Of a stretch of DNA of 64,000 nucleotides, positions 35,236 through 47,177 are shown in pieces. The stretch's first letter is position 1; each line of letters begins with the position of its first letter. Position numbers and translations under genes: made by a program. Source of the DNA: Prostheceraeus crozeri (Eukaryota > Platyhelminthes > Polycladida > Euryleptidae); assembly GCA_907163375.1 (NCBI GenBank), contig CAJQUW010015612.1, positions 336,213 to 400,212 of the forward strand, given 5' to 3'. Below the pieces are notes generated by a model that ran no database searches, had not been told where the DNA came from, and saw only the letters and a program-made list of their open reading frames with translations.

Positions 35236-35770
35236 GCTTATGATGGTGACGACATGCAACCTTTACATTCGGCGCGTCACGTTTAAAACTGGAATTCAAA
35301 AATTCACGATTTATCTGAAGTCATCAATGTTGTAGACACTTGCTGCATGCAATTAATTGCATGTAATGTTATAAGGTTTGCAAGTACAAGTACAATACAA
35401 GGTTTGAAAGTGCAATTTGGAAATGCTGTTACCGTTTGGTCTAATACTTCATGAAACTGCTTGCGCAAAGTTGCTCACGACGCCTACATGTTCTCAGGCA
35501 TCACTCGTGGGGACTGGAAGCGTCAATTTAGTTTCACACAAATGCAACCTCTCAGAAGATACCGTGACTGGCAGTGATAAATGAGTAACCACTTCGAGCT
35601 GTTCACTTTCGGACTTAGCATGTCCGTCTACGTTTCTTCATCACTCTGCAAATTACAAAAACGCGCATGAGCTGATGACAGGTCAGTACTATCCATGCCA
35701 TGCAATACCATTTATGTAGTTAAAGGTTGCACCACGACCGATTACACGAGCGTGAAGCGTGAGGTCACCT

Positions 35771-36215
35771 CGAGGTCGCCTGGAAGCGGTTGCTATTGTT
35801 ATATAAACAAACCAGGAAGGTAACGTCATAATGCGCGCTGAAAGCTTTACTTGATCTTGACACGATCATGGAGGTTGTGATTCGCTGGTCTTGGGGATCT
35901 TCATGCCGTGTTACCAGTTCGAAGACTGGGTTCGATTCCCAGCCGGCAAGCCATTTTTCATGATGGTGCCAAGAGCAAGGCGCATTGAAATATCATTTCC
36001 ACCTCGTGAAAGCCGGGGGCATTGAAACATTAGATCGGTTGTCCGAGGTCGCCTGGAAGCGGTTGCTATTGTTGTATAAACAAACCAGGAAGGTAACGTC
36101 ACAATGCGCGCTGAAAGCTTTACTTGCTCTTGACACGATCATGAAGGGTATGCTTCGCTGGTCTTGGTGATCTTCATGCCGCGTTACCAATTCGAAGACT
36201 GGGTTCGAACTACAG
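35771..36215 (+). repeat. Tandem-like duplication with tRNA B-box motif
   Basis: A segment of about 170 bp (CGAGGTCGCCTGGAAGCGG onward) is repeated at an offset of 273 bp (35771 and 36044). Each copy ends with GAAGACTGGGTTCGA. In the first copy CTGGGTTCGATTCCCAG forms a perfect T-arm-like stem followed by a CCGGCAAGCCA tail. The rest does not fold as a proper tRNA, so I read it as a tRNA-derived repeat rather than a functional tRNA gene. Confidence 0.55.
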
Positions 36216-39200
36216 TACACAAGTACTCCGGTAACGTGCTAAATAATATAATACAGTAGATACACAATCTACATAAATAATACAAATTTCTCTTCACTGC
36301 AGAGAAATACAGAGTAACATCGAATAAGTTCAGCAGTATAGGCCACAGTTGGCAAACATTGAATAGCAGATGCACTTAATAATTTAGCAATTAAGAAATG
36401 CATTAAATAAAGTGGGAAAAGCTACTATTAGCATGCCGCATGTTCGCATTCACAATTTCTGATGGTGGCAATAAGTTCATACTGATGCACGCCTTAAGAA
36501 TTAACGAGGTGTTGAAATATCGAAGACTGGTTGATTGAACACCATTGACGAGTTGGTGGGGAAACACATAATTCCCCGTTTGATAGAAGTCTAGAAGCAA
36601 ATAAGCGTTGGTCAATTTTGAGTAACCTTTCTCATCTTTGAGCTGACAAAAATATCAAAACCCTTTCACAAAAAATTCTTGGTATACTGTTGACTACAGA
36701 ATTGTGAATTTGCCAGATTTACCCATTACGCAACATGATCCCTCAACTTTACCCTAAATATGCTTGAGACATCAGCATTCACATTGAATTTTTCAGCTTT
36801 TTGTTTGTTTCATAGAAAAATTCTAAAGGATTATGTATGGAAATTTGCTGCTTAATGTGCTTTCTTCTCTGCTAATTCAAATATGGCTTCAGCTTGCAAT
36901 TTTGAGAAATGCATTGAATCTCTCCAAATCAATTTTCACTTGCACGATGTACCCATTTTTATAAGGAATGAAGAATTCAAGCTACAGTATATGTCCAATA
37001 AATAAATCTATGGAAAATTAAAATTTGAATTGTTTAACCGTCCAACAATGAAACAGTCATAGTTTCTGAGAGAAGTCTACAACAATGACACTACGACACT
37101 TGAATATGTCCATCAATGTCTTATTGCTATGTAAGAATCCGCTGACGCGGACTCGTACATAGCAATGCCATTGATGGGCTATTCTGCGTGTCGCAGTTAT
37201 TCATTGATGACTGCCTAGAGCCGGCAACAATCGTCGTTGTTGCCGGCTTCTGACTTAAAGAGTACTATCTATGTATATAGCCAGAAACTTCCACAGATTT
37301 CTACTTGTACATGAATCATAGCACGTATTCACTACAATGCCTAGATTTTGAAAGCTTCAATGAGTCGTACAGACGCGGCCTCTCTAGAGTAGAGCCACTC
37401 CTCTTTCTCATGTGCACTGATAACTTTACCACTACATCTGCTCTTAAGGTCTTCTCTATCATGTCCATCATGCAATATTCAAAGATATAAGCTTACGTAG
37501 AGGAGATTGTTCAATGACTCAACTGCAATATTCTGCAACTCTATCCACAAATGCCTAACCTCACCTAATGCAATGTACTTTCGAGGGGGAGAACTACACA
37601 TGCTTCCCTTAACTCTCCAATATCCGGTGATGGTTTAGACATTCAACTTACTTGGTAAGTACTGGAGGACGGAGAAAAAGCGATGTCAAAATGCGTCTCA
37701 TATTTAGCGTCAGCTTCAAGTCATCAGGCAATACACAACTTATTGAAGCGAATTTAAAAATCATTCTTTGAAAATATTCATTAGAAGATATTTGTAAACA
37801 TTTTTTATTCATTGATGAAAAATATAAAGACTGTGCTTTAACTTGCGCAAATTTTTCTCAATTTGCACCTAACCTTAGAACGTTTAGAGTAAACCTGGAG
37901 TAAACCTGTTTCCTGAGGCCAAATCCCTGTCAGTATTTTTTGACTCAAGAGACAAGGGACTTTAAGTTGGAAATTAAAGGAGCTCCACCAGCTAGAATTT
38001 TCTAGATTTTAAAATTTTACTATGTGATTTCTTGAAACAATAATTTTTCAGCAAAAATTATTAGCGACTGCATGGGAGAACCACATAGAATCATAGGTTA
38101 GTCTTTAGCGGACACTATCACACCTCAGCCATTGTTTGCAATGTTGGCAACCAATAGAGATCACGTGTAACATAGAGATTCGTCTCTTTTTGGATTACGT
38201 GATTGGCTAAGCACACGCATTGCAGACGTAGCTCGTGTCAGCGAACACAAGAACTTCAACAGTCAGACTGCGGGCAGGCCTGTCAAGTGAAAAGTACATA
38301 TCTTTGACTCAATTTTCTTAGCGATAAATTCTTCAGATGGAAATATTATTCACACTGTTCAACTTCTCACGATCTGGATTTGCTGACTGTGAACGCTTCA
38401 TGTGATGTCAATGTTATAGTTCGTCAGAATTCACACTTAAGTTTGCATTTGATCCAATGGAAAATGGATCTTCTGTTCCCTTGTGTCCAGTTTTGACCGT
38501 GACAATCAGTGTTGTAAAATGTCATCTGCAAAATGGATCGCACAGACAAGGCAATGAATCTCTATGAGGCGAACTTGCTGAATATCAACCAAGCTGAAAT
38601 TAAGCAATGTTTTTTTTGAAACTGAAAAATTCAATTGCTATATTACAAACTAATTTTTAGCGACCAAGCAAATATCACCAAAAGAGCATGTAGAAGGCAT
38701 CGAACCCGCCGCTTCCGAGACCGTTTCCCAAGTCGGTGGCCAATCCACTATTGACTATTGACACTGCTATCGTAGGACTGTACTTGATAACATTCGTTAT
38801 GGGATCAGTCTTTTCGTAAGTTCCAGGATTATGTTGGCCGATAACTTTCCAAATATAGTTCATAATTCTTAGAAAATCCTTTTCATGCTCTAATGAGAAT
38901 GCTACTTTGTATTAGACAGATGACTATCAGACTTTGCATTGAAGCGGAATTGTAGTGGCGTGCGACTCCAGACGATTATGATAATCAGGCCATCACAAAA
39001 AAATTAAAGAGACACTTTTTTGTAGTTGATACAGATGGTCAGTACCGTTGTATTTCATTCGATGTCTCTAATCTGGCATCATAGGGAGATTAATTAGCTC
39101 TAAATGTGAAACTAAGATACGGTCGAACAGATTTTGTAACAATGACAAGATGATCTCCGCATACATCGGTGTGACATTATGACAATGAATACTGCAGAAA

Positions 39201-39533
39201 TAATTTTAAACAACCGTTACCCACAGCGACGCATACTTTAATCTCATATTTTCATTTGCGCGATCTTTGGAGGTATTCATAAAAAATACAATATCTGCTT
39301 TACGCTTCAGCTCTCTTTGCCGTGCATTCTGATTCAATTTGTAGTTTGAATCCTAGGTGAACAAGCGATAAATGATTTTTCGAAGATTTTCTGCTTCGAT
39401 GGTAAAAACAGTTCATATCCAAAAATCTTCTTATAACTGATAATTCAAAGTTTTTATGTGCATGTTTAGTTATCTTTTCAATTTGCTCCAAATAAAATAG
39501 GTATTGAATAGTACACATTACTATATTCTCTAT
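36216..39533. other. Intron 2 continued, no gene; structured hairpins near 37.1-37.3 kb
   Basis: Mostly featureless. Two neighbouring hairpins stand out. The first has TTGCTATGTA and TACATAGCAA arms around GCTGACGCGG (37133-37172). The second is AGCCGGCAACAA and TTGTTGCCGGCT (37220-37249). They could be a small fold-back element. The minus-strand frame at 38675-38863 is not supported. Confidence 0.5.
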
Positions 39534-39735
39534 TTAGGGATAGAGGTAAGCTCTTATTATCGGAGAAATTCAGAACAAAGTTCTACTGAATGCGATGCAT
39601 TTCGGCAACGTCGCATTTCGGGATTCGCGCAAGATCGTTTGCCTGAGCATGGCGTCGACGTTGCAGAAATGCATCGCATTCAGTAGAACTCTGTTCTGCA
39701 CTTCGCTGATACTCATGGCTGACCTCTATCCCTAA
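39534..39735. mobile_element. Fold-back MITE (TTAGGGATAGAGG ends)
   Basis: The ends TTAGGGATAGAGG and CCTCTATCCCTAA are perfect inverted repeats. The arms continue inward through TTCTACTGAATGCGATGCAT, nearly the full length of the 202-bp element. A terminal TTA/TAA hints at the Harbinger group, but a same-strand target duplication was not confirmed. Confidence 0.8.
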
Positions 39736-40775
39736 GAAATACAGCATGAATAATTGAAATTTTTTCAACAAATTGCTGTATTCAGGAGCTTAGAATATCA
39801 GCAAACATGATTTTATGCATTCTTGTTCAGATTAAAAAATTGATGTATATTCGCTAAGCAAGTATAAAATTGTGTTTTCCAAATAAAGATGAATTTAACA
39901 ATCTTTTGATTTCTCAATGAATTGTGTAGTAACAGATGTGTGAATTGTCAGGAACCAGGTAAAGTGTTCTTTACCCGGTTTGTGTGTTAATATCAATAGT
40001 GAGAAGATTTCATCTTGTATTTACAATCACTTTTTTGCTGAAATGGCTATGAATTATGCATAATTCCCTCAGTGGCAACGATAGTCGCCCCTCCAATTGA
40101 ATTCCATTTTTGATGAAGATTGAATCAGATTGTTGAGAATAACGGATCGTTGTGATTCATTCTGTTGAAGGAAGGGGATCCGGAAAAACAGCTTACCAAT
40201 AATATCGACTTTTTTAAATCTCAAATGCTCACACAAGCCCTTTCGAGGGCGCACAGCGCCTCATCCTCAAATAAAGTGACAATGATGTGTTAAGACATGC
40301 ATCAGACACAATCAAAAAGTAATCACCAGTACAAAACTTGAATGACAGAAAGACAGGTCAAAGACAACAGGCGAGTTATTCATTTGCAAGAAAGACGTAA
40401 TAAAATACTACTAACAATGAAAATACAGGAGTATGTAGAAGAATGGCCAAAATAATCAGGAGAGAAGCAACATACAAGCAATGTTATTATCACCAAGCAT
40501 TACCAATGTCATGCTTCACACAATTTCCACTCTCCATCCTCTTGGACCAGATGGATTCCAAAATGATTCGGTGTTCCAGTGAGACTCTTTCTCGAGGACA
40601 GACATGCTGTCATTCACTCCGTGGCCACTCTTCCATACATGTTTGGCGATCTCTGATCGGTCAACGTCCATATAAAAAATCGTAAGCTGTCAGTGGCGTC
40701 GCGTGCGCCCACACCACAGGCCTTCACTCGGCATTGGAATACTACTTCTATACCAAACACTTTTATGTTACAATA
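39736..40775. other. Intron 2 continued; one structured GC-rich stretch
   Basis: No coding region is supported. On the minus strand at about 40220-40275 the sequence ATGAGGCGCTGTGCGCCCTC then GAAAGG forms a short stem flanked by partial hammerhead-like motifs. The surrounding frames resemble untranslated retroelement sequence. Confidence 0.35.
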
Positions 40776-41195
40776 TTAATTTTCATAAAAGCTGAATTTT
40801 TGATAACAATCTCCCGAACATTTTTTAAGGTCAAGTGAAAGTGCACATGAGAAGTGATTGCTCATGTCTCCTACCGCCTTACTCAAGGAACTGATTACTA
40901 TATCCCCTTTCTGTCCAGACCACATTTTCTCGAAAAGAAAAGGAGGCAAGGTCAACAGTTTCTTGCGTTTCTCATGGCCGGTCAGCTGCTCACATGTTTG
41001 AAATTTTGATGCATTAAAATGTCTTGTGTATTTCCTATTTCTTTCTCTGTGAGCACTTTCAATTTTCATATCAGGTGTTGGCCTACCTTGCTTTACGACT
41101 GTCATCTTTTCAGTATATTCCCTTCGGACGAAAGGCGTGGTTATGATCTCATCTGCAGTGCTAAACATAGTGTCACAGCAATCACATAAAAACAA
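40776..41195 (-). CDS. Unrecognised cysteine-containing ORF
   Basis: A minus-strand open frame of at least 139 codons. An in-frame stop lies only about 17 codons upstream of the first ATG. It begins with a cysteine cluster (FLCDCCDTMF) and has basic patches (RERNRKYTRHF, EKRKKLL). I do not recognise a family. It sits antisense in intron 2 of the CUB gene, among transposons, so an N-terminal exon of a mobile-element protein or a chance frame are both possible. No splice sites or neighbouring exons could be assigned. Confidence 0.3.
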   Translation of the reverse strand: MFLCDCCDTMFSTADEIITTPFVRREYTEKMTVVKQGRPTPDMKIESAHRERNRKYTRHFNASKFQTCEQLTGHEKRKKLLTLPPFLFEKMWSGQKGDIVISSLSKAVGDMSNHFSCALSLDLKKCSGDCYQKFSFYEN

Positions 41196-41962
41196 ATTTT
41201 TGAATTCTACCGAATCTGGGTGTTCGAGTCAGATGCATTACTCTGCATTCATTGGAGAACGCTCATCATCTGATTCCAGTCTTGTCTGAACGTCATCCAT
41301 CTGCTACTGTTGACGTAGTGGCCTCTCTGACATATAGCGAATCCAGGAACAATTAGGTTGCTCTTCCCTTGCTATATTTAGATACCACGCTTCGATCAAG
41401 AATCGCGTAGAATTTCATTGCAAAAATTGGAGAAGGCAAAGCATCATGTCTATCGGAAAGGCAATATTGGCGCTGGCGCGTGCGCTTACTGCCTCACACG
41501 CACACAACTCTCTTTCGCTGTCTGTACATCAATGCTCCGTCTGATTTTTCTGATTTCCGTCTAATTGTTCGAAGAAAACAGCTGTGATTCGAGCACGTGC
41601 TGCAAAACTGTTCAATGAGGTTGAACGTCTGACTTTGAGACGGAAAGCTGTGCACAGCTGTCACGAGAAGCCATCGAATTTAAATGAATGATGACACTTT
41701 TCATTTTTATAATTGTTGGAAAGTTATTTTTGAGGATGCGCCGAAGGCATCGCAGGTACGGAGAAGACGCCACTGTAAGCTGTTTTTCCGAATCGCATTC
41801 CTTGAAACACATTGAATCGGACAATCTCACAATCCTAAATGTGGGATGTAATCCCTACTCTCATTCTAATCAGATTATCAAATCGAATTCAAATAATCGA
41901 CAATCGTCCTTTTCAATCGGATCCGCCTTTTATAAACACAACATTTTCGTTATTTTCCGCAG

Positions 41963-42340
41963 ACTGTCAACATCAGACAATTATCATACCGGCTGATCAA
42001 CAATCAGGTGTTGTGGATTTACTTCCATTGGTGACTCTCACAAATGTTTCTTTTTGCGCATTTGTATTTAGAAGCGAAAATTTCGGCAACGTTTCTTATC
42101 AACTTGAAACTTTGGTTATTGACGGCAGCACAATAGCAACCACCACTTGTTATTCGACCGGAAAAGATTATCTGTCGGGTACTTCATTGAGAAATGGCAT
42201 TTACACAACCCATATGTTCTGTCAAAATGTATCGAATGATCCGAACTGGTATGGAGGTACAAATTACGTATATTTGTATTTATATATGGGAAATAGAAAC
42301 AATGTTGGCATGCCGAGGCATATTCGAATCCGCTATTTTG
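41963..42340 (+). CDS. CUB-domain gene, exon 3: divergent CUB-like domain
   Basis: TTTTCCGCAG precedes and GTAAGTTT follows. It is 378 bases with phase 1 at both ends, exactly like exons 2 and 4. It encodes about 126 residues with four cysteines (first residue, SFCAFVF, TTTCYS, MFCQNV) in CUB-like spacing and alternating hydrophobic strands ending in HIRIRYFG. The SPxYP turn and acidic calcium motif of canonical CUBs are absent. It is therefore a diverged CUB or CUB-like module, identified more by exon phase, length and cysteine pattern than by sequence. Several N-x-S/T sites suit an extracellular protein. Confidence 0.75.
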
Positions 42341-42921
42341 GTAAGTTTACATTCATGCTGTGTATGGTTGTGATTTGCTGCTGATACCCTACTTGCCTCT
42401 GTAGGGAGGTGTTCGGTCCCTCGGTTTTTCTATTTTACATTCTGTCGATAGAGCAAGCACCAATTTTCCTATGGTCACTTACTATGGACGGCTATTCGTT
42501 CATCGTAAGGTTCTGTTGCGCTGTAATTGCAATTGTAGTCAATTACATTTTTAGCCATGTAATTGAGAAGTAATTTCAATCACCTAGCTGTCAGCACTGT
42601 TAAATATTCATTCAGCACGCAGTAATCAATTACTTTGCTCCTCTTACCGATAATGCGTTGCCATGCTCAGAAGTGTACCGAGTGACCTACCAGCAGTTTT
42701 TCTCAAAGAAATTTGCGACAAAACTTAATGTTGAATTCTAAATTTAGGTGACGGCAATTATCTACAGTCCGCTTCATGAAAAGTGGATCATCCTAAAATT
42801 TGACTAAATAAAACATAAGTATGATACAGAAAGCATTTTTCATGTTATTTCGTGTCTCTAATATATTTAAATGTCCTGATATAATCTGATAAGCTATGAT
42901 ACAGTAACGGTTCTTAAGAAG

Positions 42922-43918
42922 CTAATATTTTGTGGCCCTACCCTTTTTGTCAATGACATTACTAATTCGTCTAGGCATTGATTCGATGATATCGTTGATT
43001 TTTGACTGATCTAACTTTCTCCACTCTCTTTTTAACAGTGACGTAAGTTGTGATACGCCATCTGTAGGTAGCAGTGAACGACGAATGTTACGTTTTAGAA
43101 TACTCCATACATTTTCTATGGGATTCAGATCAGGAGAACGAGCTGGCCAAGATAATGTCCTAGGCCCTAATTGAGACTTGCATAAGTTGACTCTACTACT
43201 CCTGTGACACGTAGCATTATCATCCATAAATAACCAAGTCGATGGATCACCAAGTTGATCTGTCATTTGGCCAATGTTCATTCGTAAAACATTCACATAG
43301 CGTTCAGAATTCATGGTTCCTTGCTGTATGTGAAGTTCAGAGCGGCCATTGGTCCAAATGCCAGCCCAAATCAGTAGAGTCGCACCACCTTGTACCCGGG
43401 GACGACGTAAATGTCTCGGAATTTCCTGATCAGATTTTATCCATAATCTCAATCGACCATCACTATCCTTCAGACGGACTGATGCCTCATCAGACCAGAC
43501 AACCCGATCCCATTGATTTCGCCAGTGACAATGACTCATTGCCCATCTGAGACGTCATTTTTGTATGCTGATCTGATAATTCGATCTGAGAGGACCTCTT
43601 ACAGCTCTTGAAATTCGACTCAATAAGTCTTCTACGAATAGTGGACTTAGAAATAGACGAGTCTAGTGCAGCCATCTCAGTTAACGAGAGACTTGGGTCA
43701 ACTTTAACAAATCTCAAAATTAGGCGGTCTCTACGTTTGTATGTTTTGCGTGGACGGCCAGAGCCCTCTTTACGACAGAGTCGAAAATCATCATTATGCC
43801 ATCGATGCACATTTGTGTAAGGGACATTTAGTCGCTTGCTTGTAACTCGCAAAGAAAACCCTAGTTCTAACAAGGCTGACACTTTGCCTTTTGTGAATGC
43901 GATCTCGTTATTGTTCAT
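42922..43918 (-). pseudogene. Tc1 DD34E transposase with one frameshift
   Basis: From ATG at 43918 the first frame encodes the paired-type helix-turn-helix DNA-binding region (ALLELGFSLRVTSKRLNV, GSGRPRKTYKRRD, ISKSTIRRRL). Near 43555 one extra base shifts the frame. The catalytic domain then runs to 42922 with VVWSDEAS (first D), FMDDNATCH (second D) and SPDLNPIENVW (E). There are 34 residues between the second D and E, i.e. DD34E. It ends with the family's SMPRRISNVI signature. Correct length and a single lesion indicate a recent copy. Function is lost unless the base is a sequencing error. Confidence 0.92.
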
Positions 43919-44301
43919 TTGTGCTTTGTATTGTTTTCAACCGGTAGAGATAGATTTCTAGTTGAAAGCAATCAGGAGTGCTGCCAACACCACCGCAACG
44001 AAGTCAGGAAGCTATGGAACATGAAGTCCAGTTAATCATATGTAGCAGTTACATTATTGTTGATGAATTATGGTGCTATACTGGCTCTGATTGACCGATT
44101 TTCATTATTTTTGTTTTGCTTGATAGCTTTTGGCTTGTAGAACAACATATTACATAAGAAAGGAAACAAATGTAATTTTATAAGAGTGAGGTATGATTTT
44201 GTGTAACATTGCTAAATGAAGATCGAATTATCTACTACTTTTTTTTATCTATAACAGGAAAGCAACTCAATATTCATGCTTGAAATTTCCAACAATGATA
44301 T

Positions 44302-44545
44302 TAGTAAGCACAACTGACATATCTTCCAAATTTCAGAGAAATTCGTTCAAGTTTGGCGGAGATAGACAAAGTTGAAGTTAAGGCGATGTTTAAGGGTGAT
44401 CCATTTTTTATGAAACAATCTGTAGTAAGCACAACTGACATATCTTCCAAATTTCAGAGAAATTCGTTCAAGTTTGGCGGAGATAGACAAAGTTGAAGTT
44501 AAGGCGATGTTTAAGGGTGATCCATTTTTTATGAAACAATCTGTA
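44302..44545 (+). repeat. 121-bp tandem duplication at the Tc1 end
   Basis: Two essentially identical units, each starting TAGTAAGCACAACTGACAT and ending with the terminal inverted repeat TGAAACAATCTGTA. The element thus has two alternative right ends, at 44424 and 44545. Confidence 0.95.
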
Positions 44546-44559
44546 TCATAAATTTTTTG

Positions 44560-45317
44560 ATACAGTGATCAAGTGTTTTGCGGAGAGTGCTCTCCTGCGG
44601 TCTAAAAAATAGTTGATCAATTTTCAAGAAGCTAACTGCAAAATACTCCTGTGTTTATATACCAACGACGAGAAGCCACTATATAAGTTGTTTTCAACTT
44701 TTTATATATCAACAGGAATGAACATTTGCTAACAGGTATCTTAATTAAGCGGCGGACATTGCGTTGATTATCAAAGGAATTTCATGAACCGCATTGCAAT
44801 AGAGGTCTTCATGGAAAAACTGAGACTTTATTGTATGCTTCTTGGCTGAAATCTCAAGCTTCTAATTCAATCTCCATCGGCATACTTTCATGATTCACTA
44901 AATTTATGTTTCTCTTCTTGAATCTTGGACGGACCTATTTACATCTTTTAAAGTTAATTATGATCATTCTCTTTGAATGATATTTTGCGCTTTCAGTGAC
45001 AGGTTTTGTGATGTGATCACAAAAGAATTAATTAGGCTGAGAATTAAAGTAGTCAAACATCGAATTGCTACTTAAACAAACAGTACTATCTCCCCAAGGT
45101 TGACATGACACGGAGGATTTGTAAAATACTATTATTCCCTCTGCTTGGTTATCATGATCAATCAAATCCGTGTAAATTTCTCTAAAACTGTACTAGGGGT
45201 TTACATACCAAATGGTCTCACCTCGAGTTCATTTAAAAAACGAAATTGCGTACTCACTGGGGATATAATTTTATGCTGAGTTGCTACTCTGCCTAGTCTA
45301 CTTACTCTATGATTAAT
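44560..45317 (+). repeat. CATAGAGTA-family copy, longest 3' part
   Basis: Shares GTTTTGCGGAGA, GATCAATTTTCAAGAAGCT, AACAGGTATCTTAATTAAGC and TTCATGATTCACTAAATTTA blocks with 28490-29060 and 31857-32815. It ends CTTACTCTATGATTAA, the inverted match of the family's TCATAGAGTA start. The Tc1 element abuts its left side, so its 5' end is missing. No coding region. Confidence 0.65.
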
Positions 45318-46189
45318 AAGCAGTCAGCTTTATCTCTATCAGCGACATGTGTGAGCCAGCTGACGGTTCTATTATAGTCCAGGAACTAGCACGAAGTACT
45401 TGAAGCATTCATACATAATCGGACACTTCTTGAACATTCACAAATGAAACAGAATGCTGTCTCTTTTGGTCTATCGTTGCACAAACTACATAGATTCTTC
45501 ATAACCTAGTCTGCAACTTCGCCTACAACATACAACCTATTTTCATAACTTCCAGTTTTTGGTATTACATTATGATTCCGCACATTATTTTCAACAATGG
45601 TGCGATAGTTTCCTTACTTAAATAAAGAGTTACATAAAACTACATCGCTTCATGAAGAATTGAAAAAGGCTAAATTATATATAGAAAATCATTTAAGATT
45701 CAACAAAGACCATAAATTTATAAAGGTCATTTTCTAAACCTGCTCTTGTAAAAGTATTATCAAAATGTTCGCGACATAGCGGTCAATGGACTCAACCGTT
45801 TCATAAGCAATTGCACAAAAATAATCACCTTTTCCATAGTTAGAGTCTCGTTGAAGTGGTTGCTTGATTTAGACAAGCTTTATATCACAAGAATGCTTGT
45901 AAAGTTTTGAACACTTGTTCTTTCTCAAATTAAAAACTGATCTGAATTTGGCCGTAACATGAGCTAAAAAGAGCTGAATAAATTGCAGGTGCAATTCTAT
46001 AAATGATTTTTACAACTGTAGCAACTGCAACATGCTCCTTCCTAAGTTTGTTCGGAGAAAATCAATAAAAAATCTCACTTTTCCAAAGCTGCTCTACATT
46101 GCTGGAGAGAATTGAATCGAAAGTAGTAATACGACTCTGAGAAATATAAGAGCAATTTGAGTTGGCGAATAAAGCTGTTATTATTTGAA
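45318..46189. other. Intron 3, no gene recognised
   Basis: AT-rich and without recognisable repeats or coding sequence. Confidence 0.5.
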
Positions 46190-46968
46190 CTAGGCATTCA
46201 ATTGCTTTCGACCAATCAAATACATGTTCATATACATTTATCTATGAAGCACTATACATTCAAATTTGGCAAGCCTCCTACTGTAAGCAAAAACTAACAT
46301 GTTGGCCAACTTTATCCGCTTTTAACTACATTCTCTTATTGATGGAAATGATAATCATACAAGTTATGAAATTTATACACATAGGAAATAGAAAGAAATG
46401 GATACATACATATTGCAGAAGTTAATTAGAAGTTATACCAAATTGTTCAGTAATCGCGCAGTAAACACTATGAAGGATGTTTCGCCATGCAGTTTGAGTT
46501 CGGCAAAGGGGAATTGAAGGTAAATTGAAACGAGGAAGGCGTGTTGGAATAATGTCCTTCAGGATGTGGGTATTTTCACTTTCCACCATCTCATATAATT
46601 TTCTGCTCACGCTGTATGTTCGCTACATGTTCACTCTTCTTCTCGAAAAATTATTCTGTGTGCACGTTTGTCAATGGAAATTAGTCGTTTTGGTAAAGTT
46701 TTGTTGATCCCAACAAAAACTGGACACGCATATTCTAAAATGGAAATGACCTGAAAACATTCCATGCCGAAAATTCTGGCTCTACACGTATGCTGAATAC
46801 ATTTCAGTTGTAAGGAGAAATATTGAAAATTTCAGTTTTGTGGTTGGAAAGAGCCAGGAGCATTTTAAGATGTTATAATTATTGATCTCATTCTTATATA
46901 CATGTACAAAATTTTTCGACTGCTATCCGGCAATCATCTTCAGGTACAAAAGAATTTCTATTAGTGTT
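46190..46968 (-). repeat. Degraded copy of the Harbinger-MITE-related family
   Basis: Shares GGCAAGCCTCCTA...AACTTTATCC with 15965-16020 and AATGACCTGAAAACATTCCA with 16090-16110. Its part 46832-46968 is the reverse complement of 50408-50553. Heavily diverged, with the terminal repeat not preserved here. Confidence 0.55.
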
Positions 46969-47177
46969 AGTAGGAGTTTAAATGTATGAGATTACTTTGA
47001 AAATGATATTTACAATGAGATGTTGTAGATTTTCCGACATTAATGTAGAAATATGCAGATCAAATGTAGAATATGTATTCGCCTCATGTGCTATGCCCCT
47101 AATGCAATTAGGCGGTCGATTATAATTGAGTAAAATACGCTTAGATATCCATATTCAACATGTATATTTTGAACTGC

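Larger units (their letters stand above)
42763..44545 (-). mobile_element. Tc1-type transposon, nearly complete
   Basis: The left terminus is TACAGTCCGCTTCATGAAAA then GTGGATCA. The right terminus on the other strand is TACAGATTGTTTCATAAAAA then ATGGATCA. TA at both outer ends fits the Tc1/mariner target. The minus-strand transposase gene fills 42922-43918. The right terminal 121 bp are tandemly duplicated (44302-44545). The element lies in intron 3 of the CUB gene. Confidence 0.88.

Noticed and set aside
35880-35945. A functional tRNA gene
   Set aside because: Only the T arm and a CCA-like tail are good. The D arm and acceptor pairing are poor, and the segment is part of a local duplication.
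39504-39771. Two similar ORFs on opposite strands (SSYYRRNSEQSS / SHEYQRSAEQSS)
   Set aside because: They are the two arms of the same fold-back MITE read from opposite strands.
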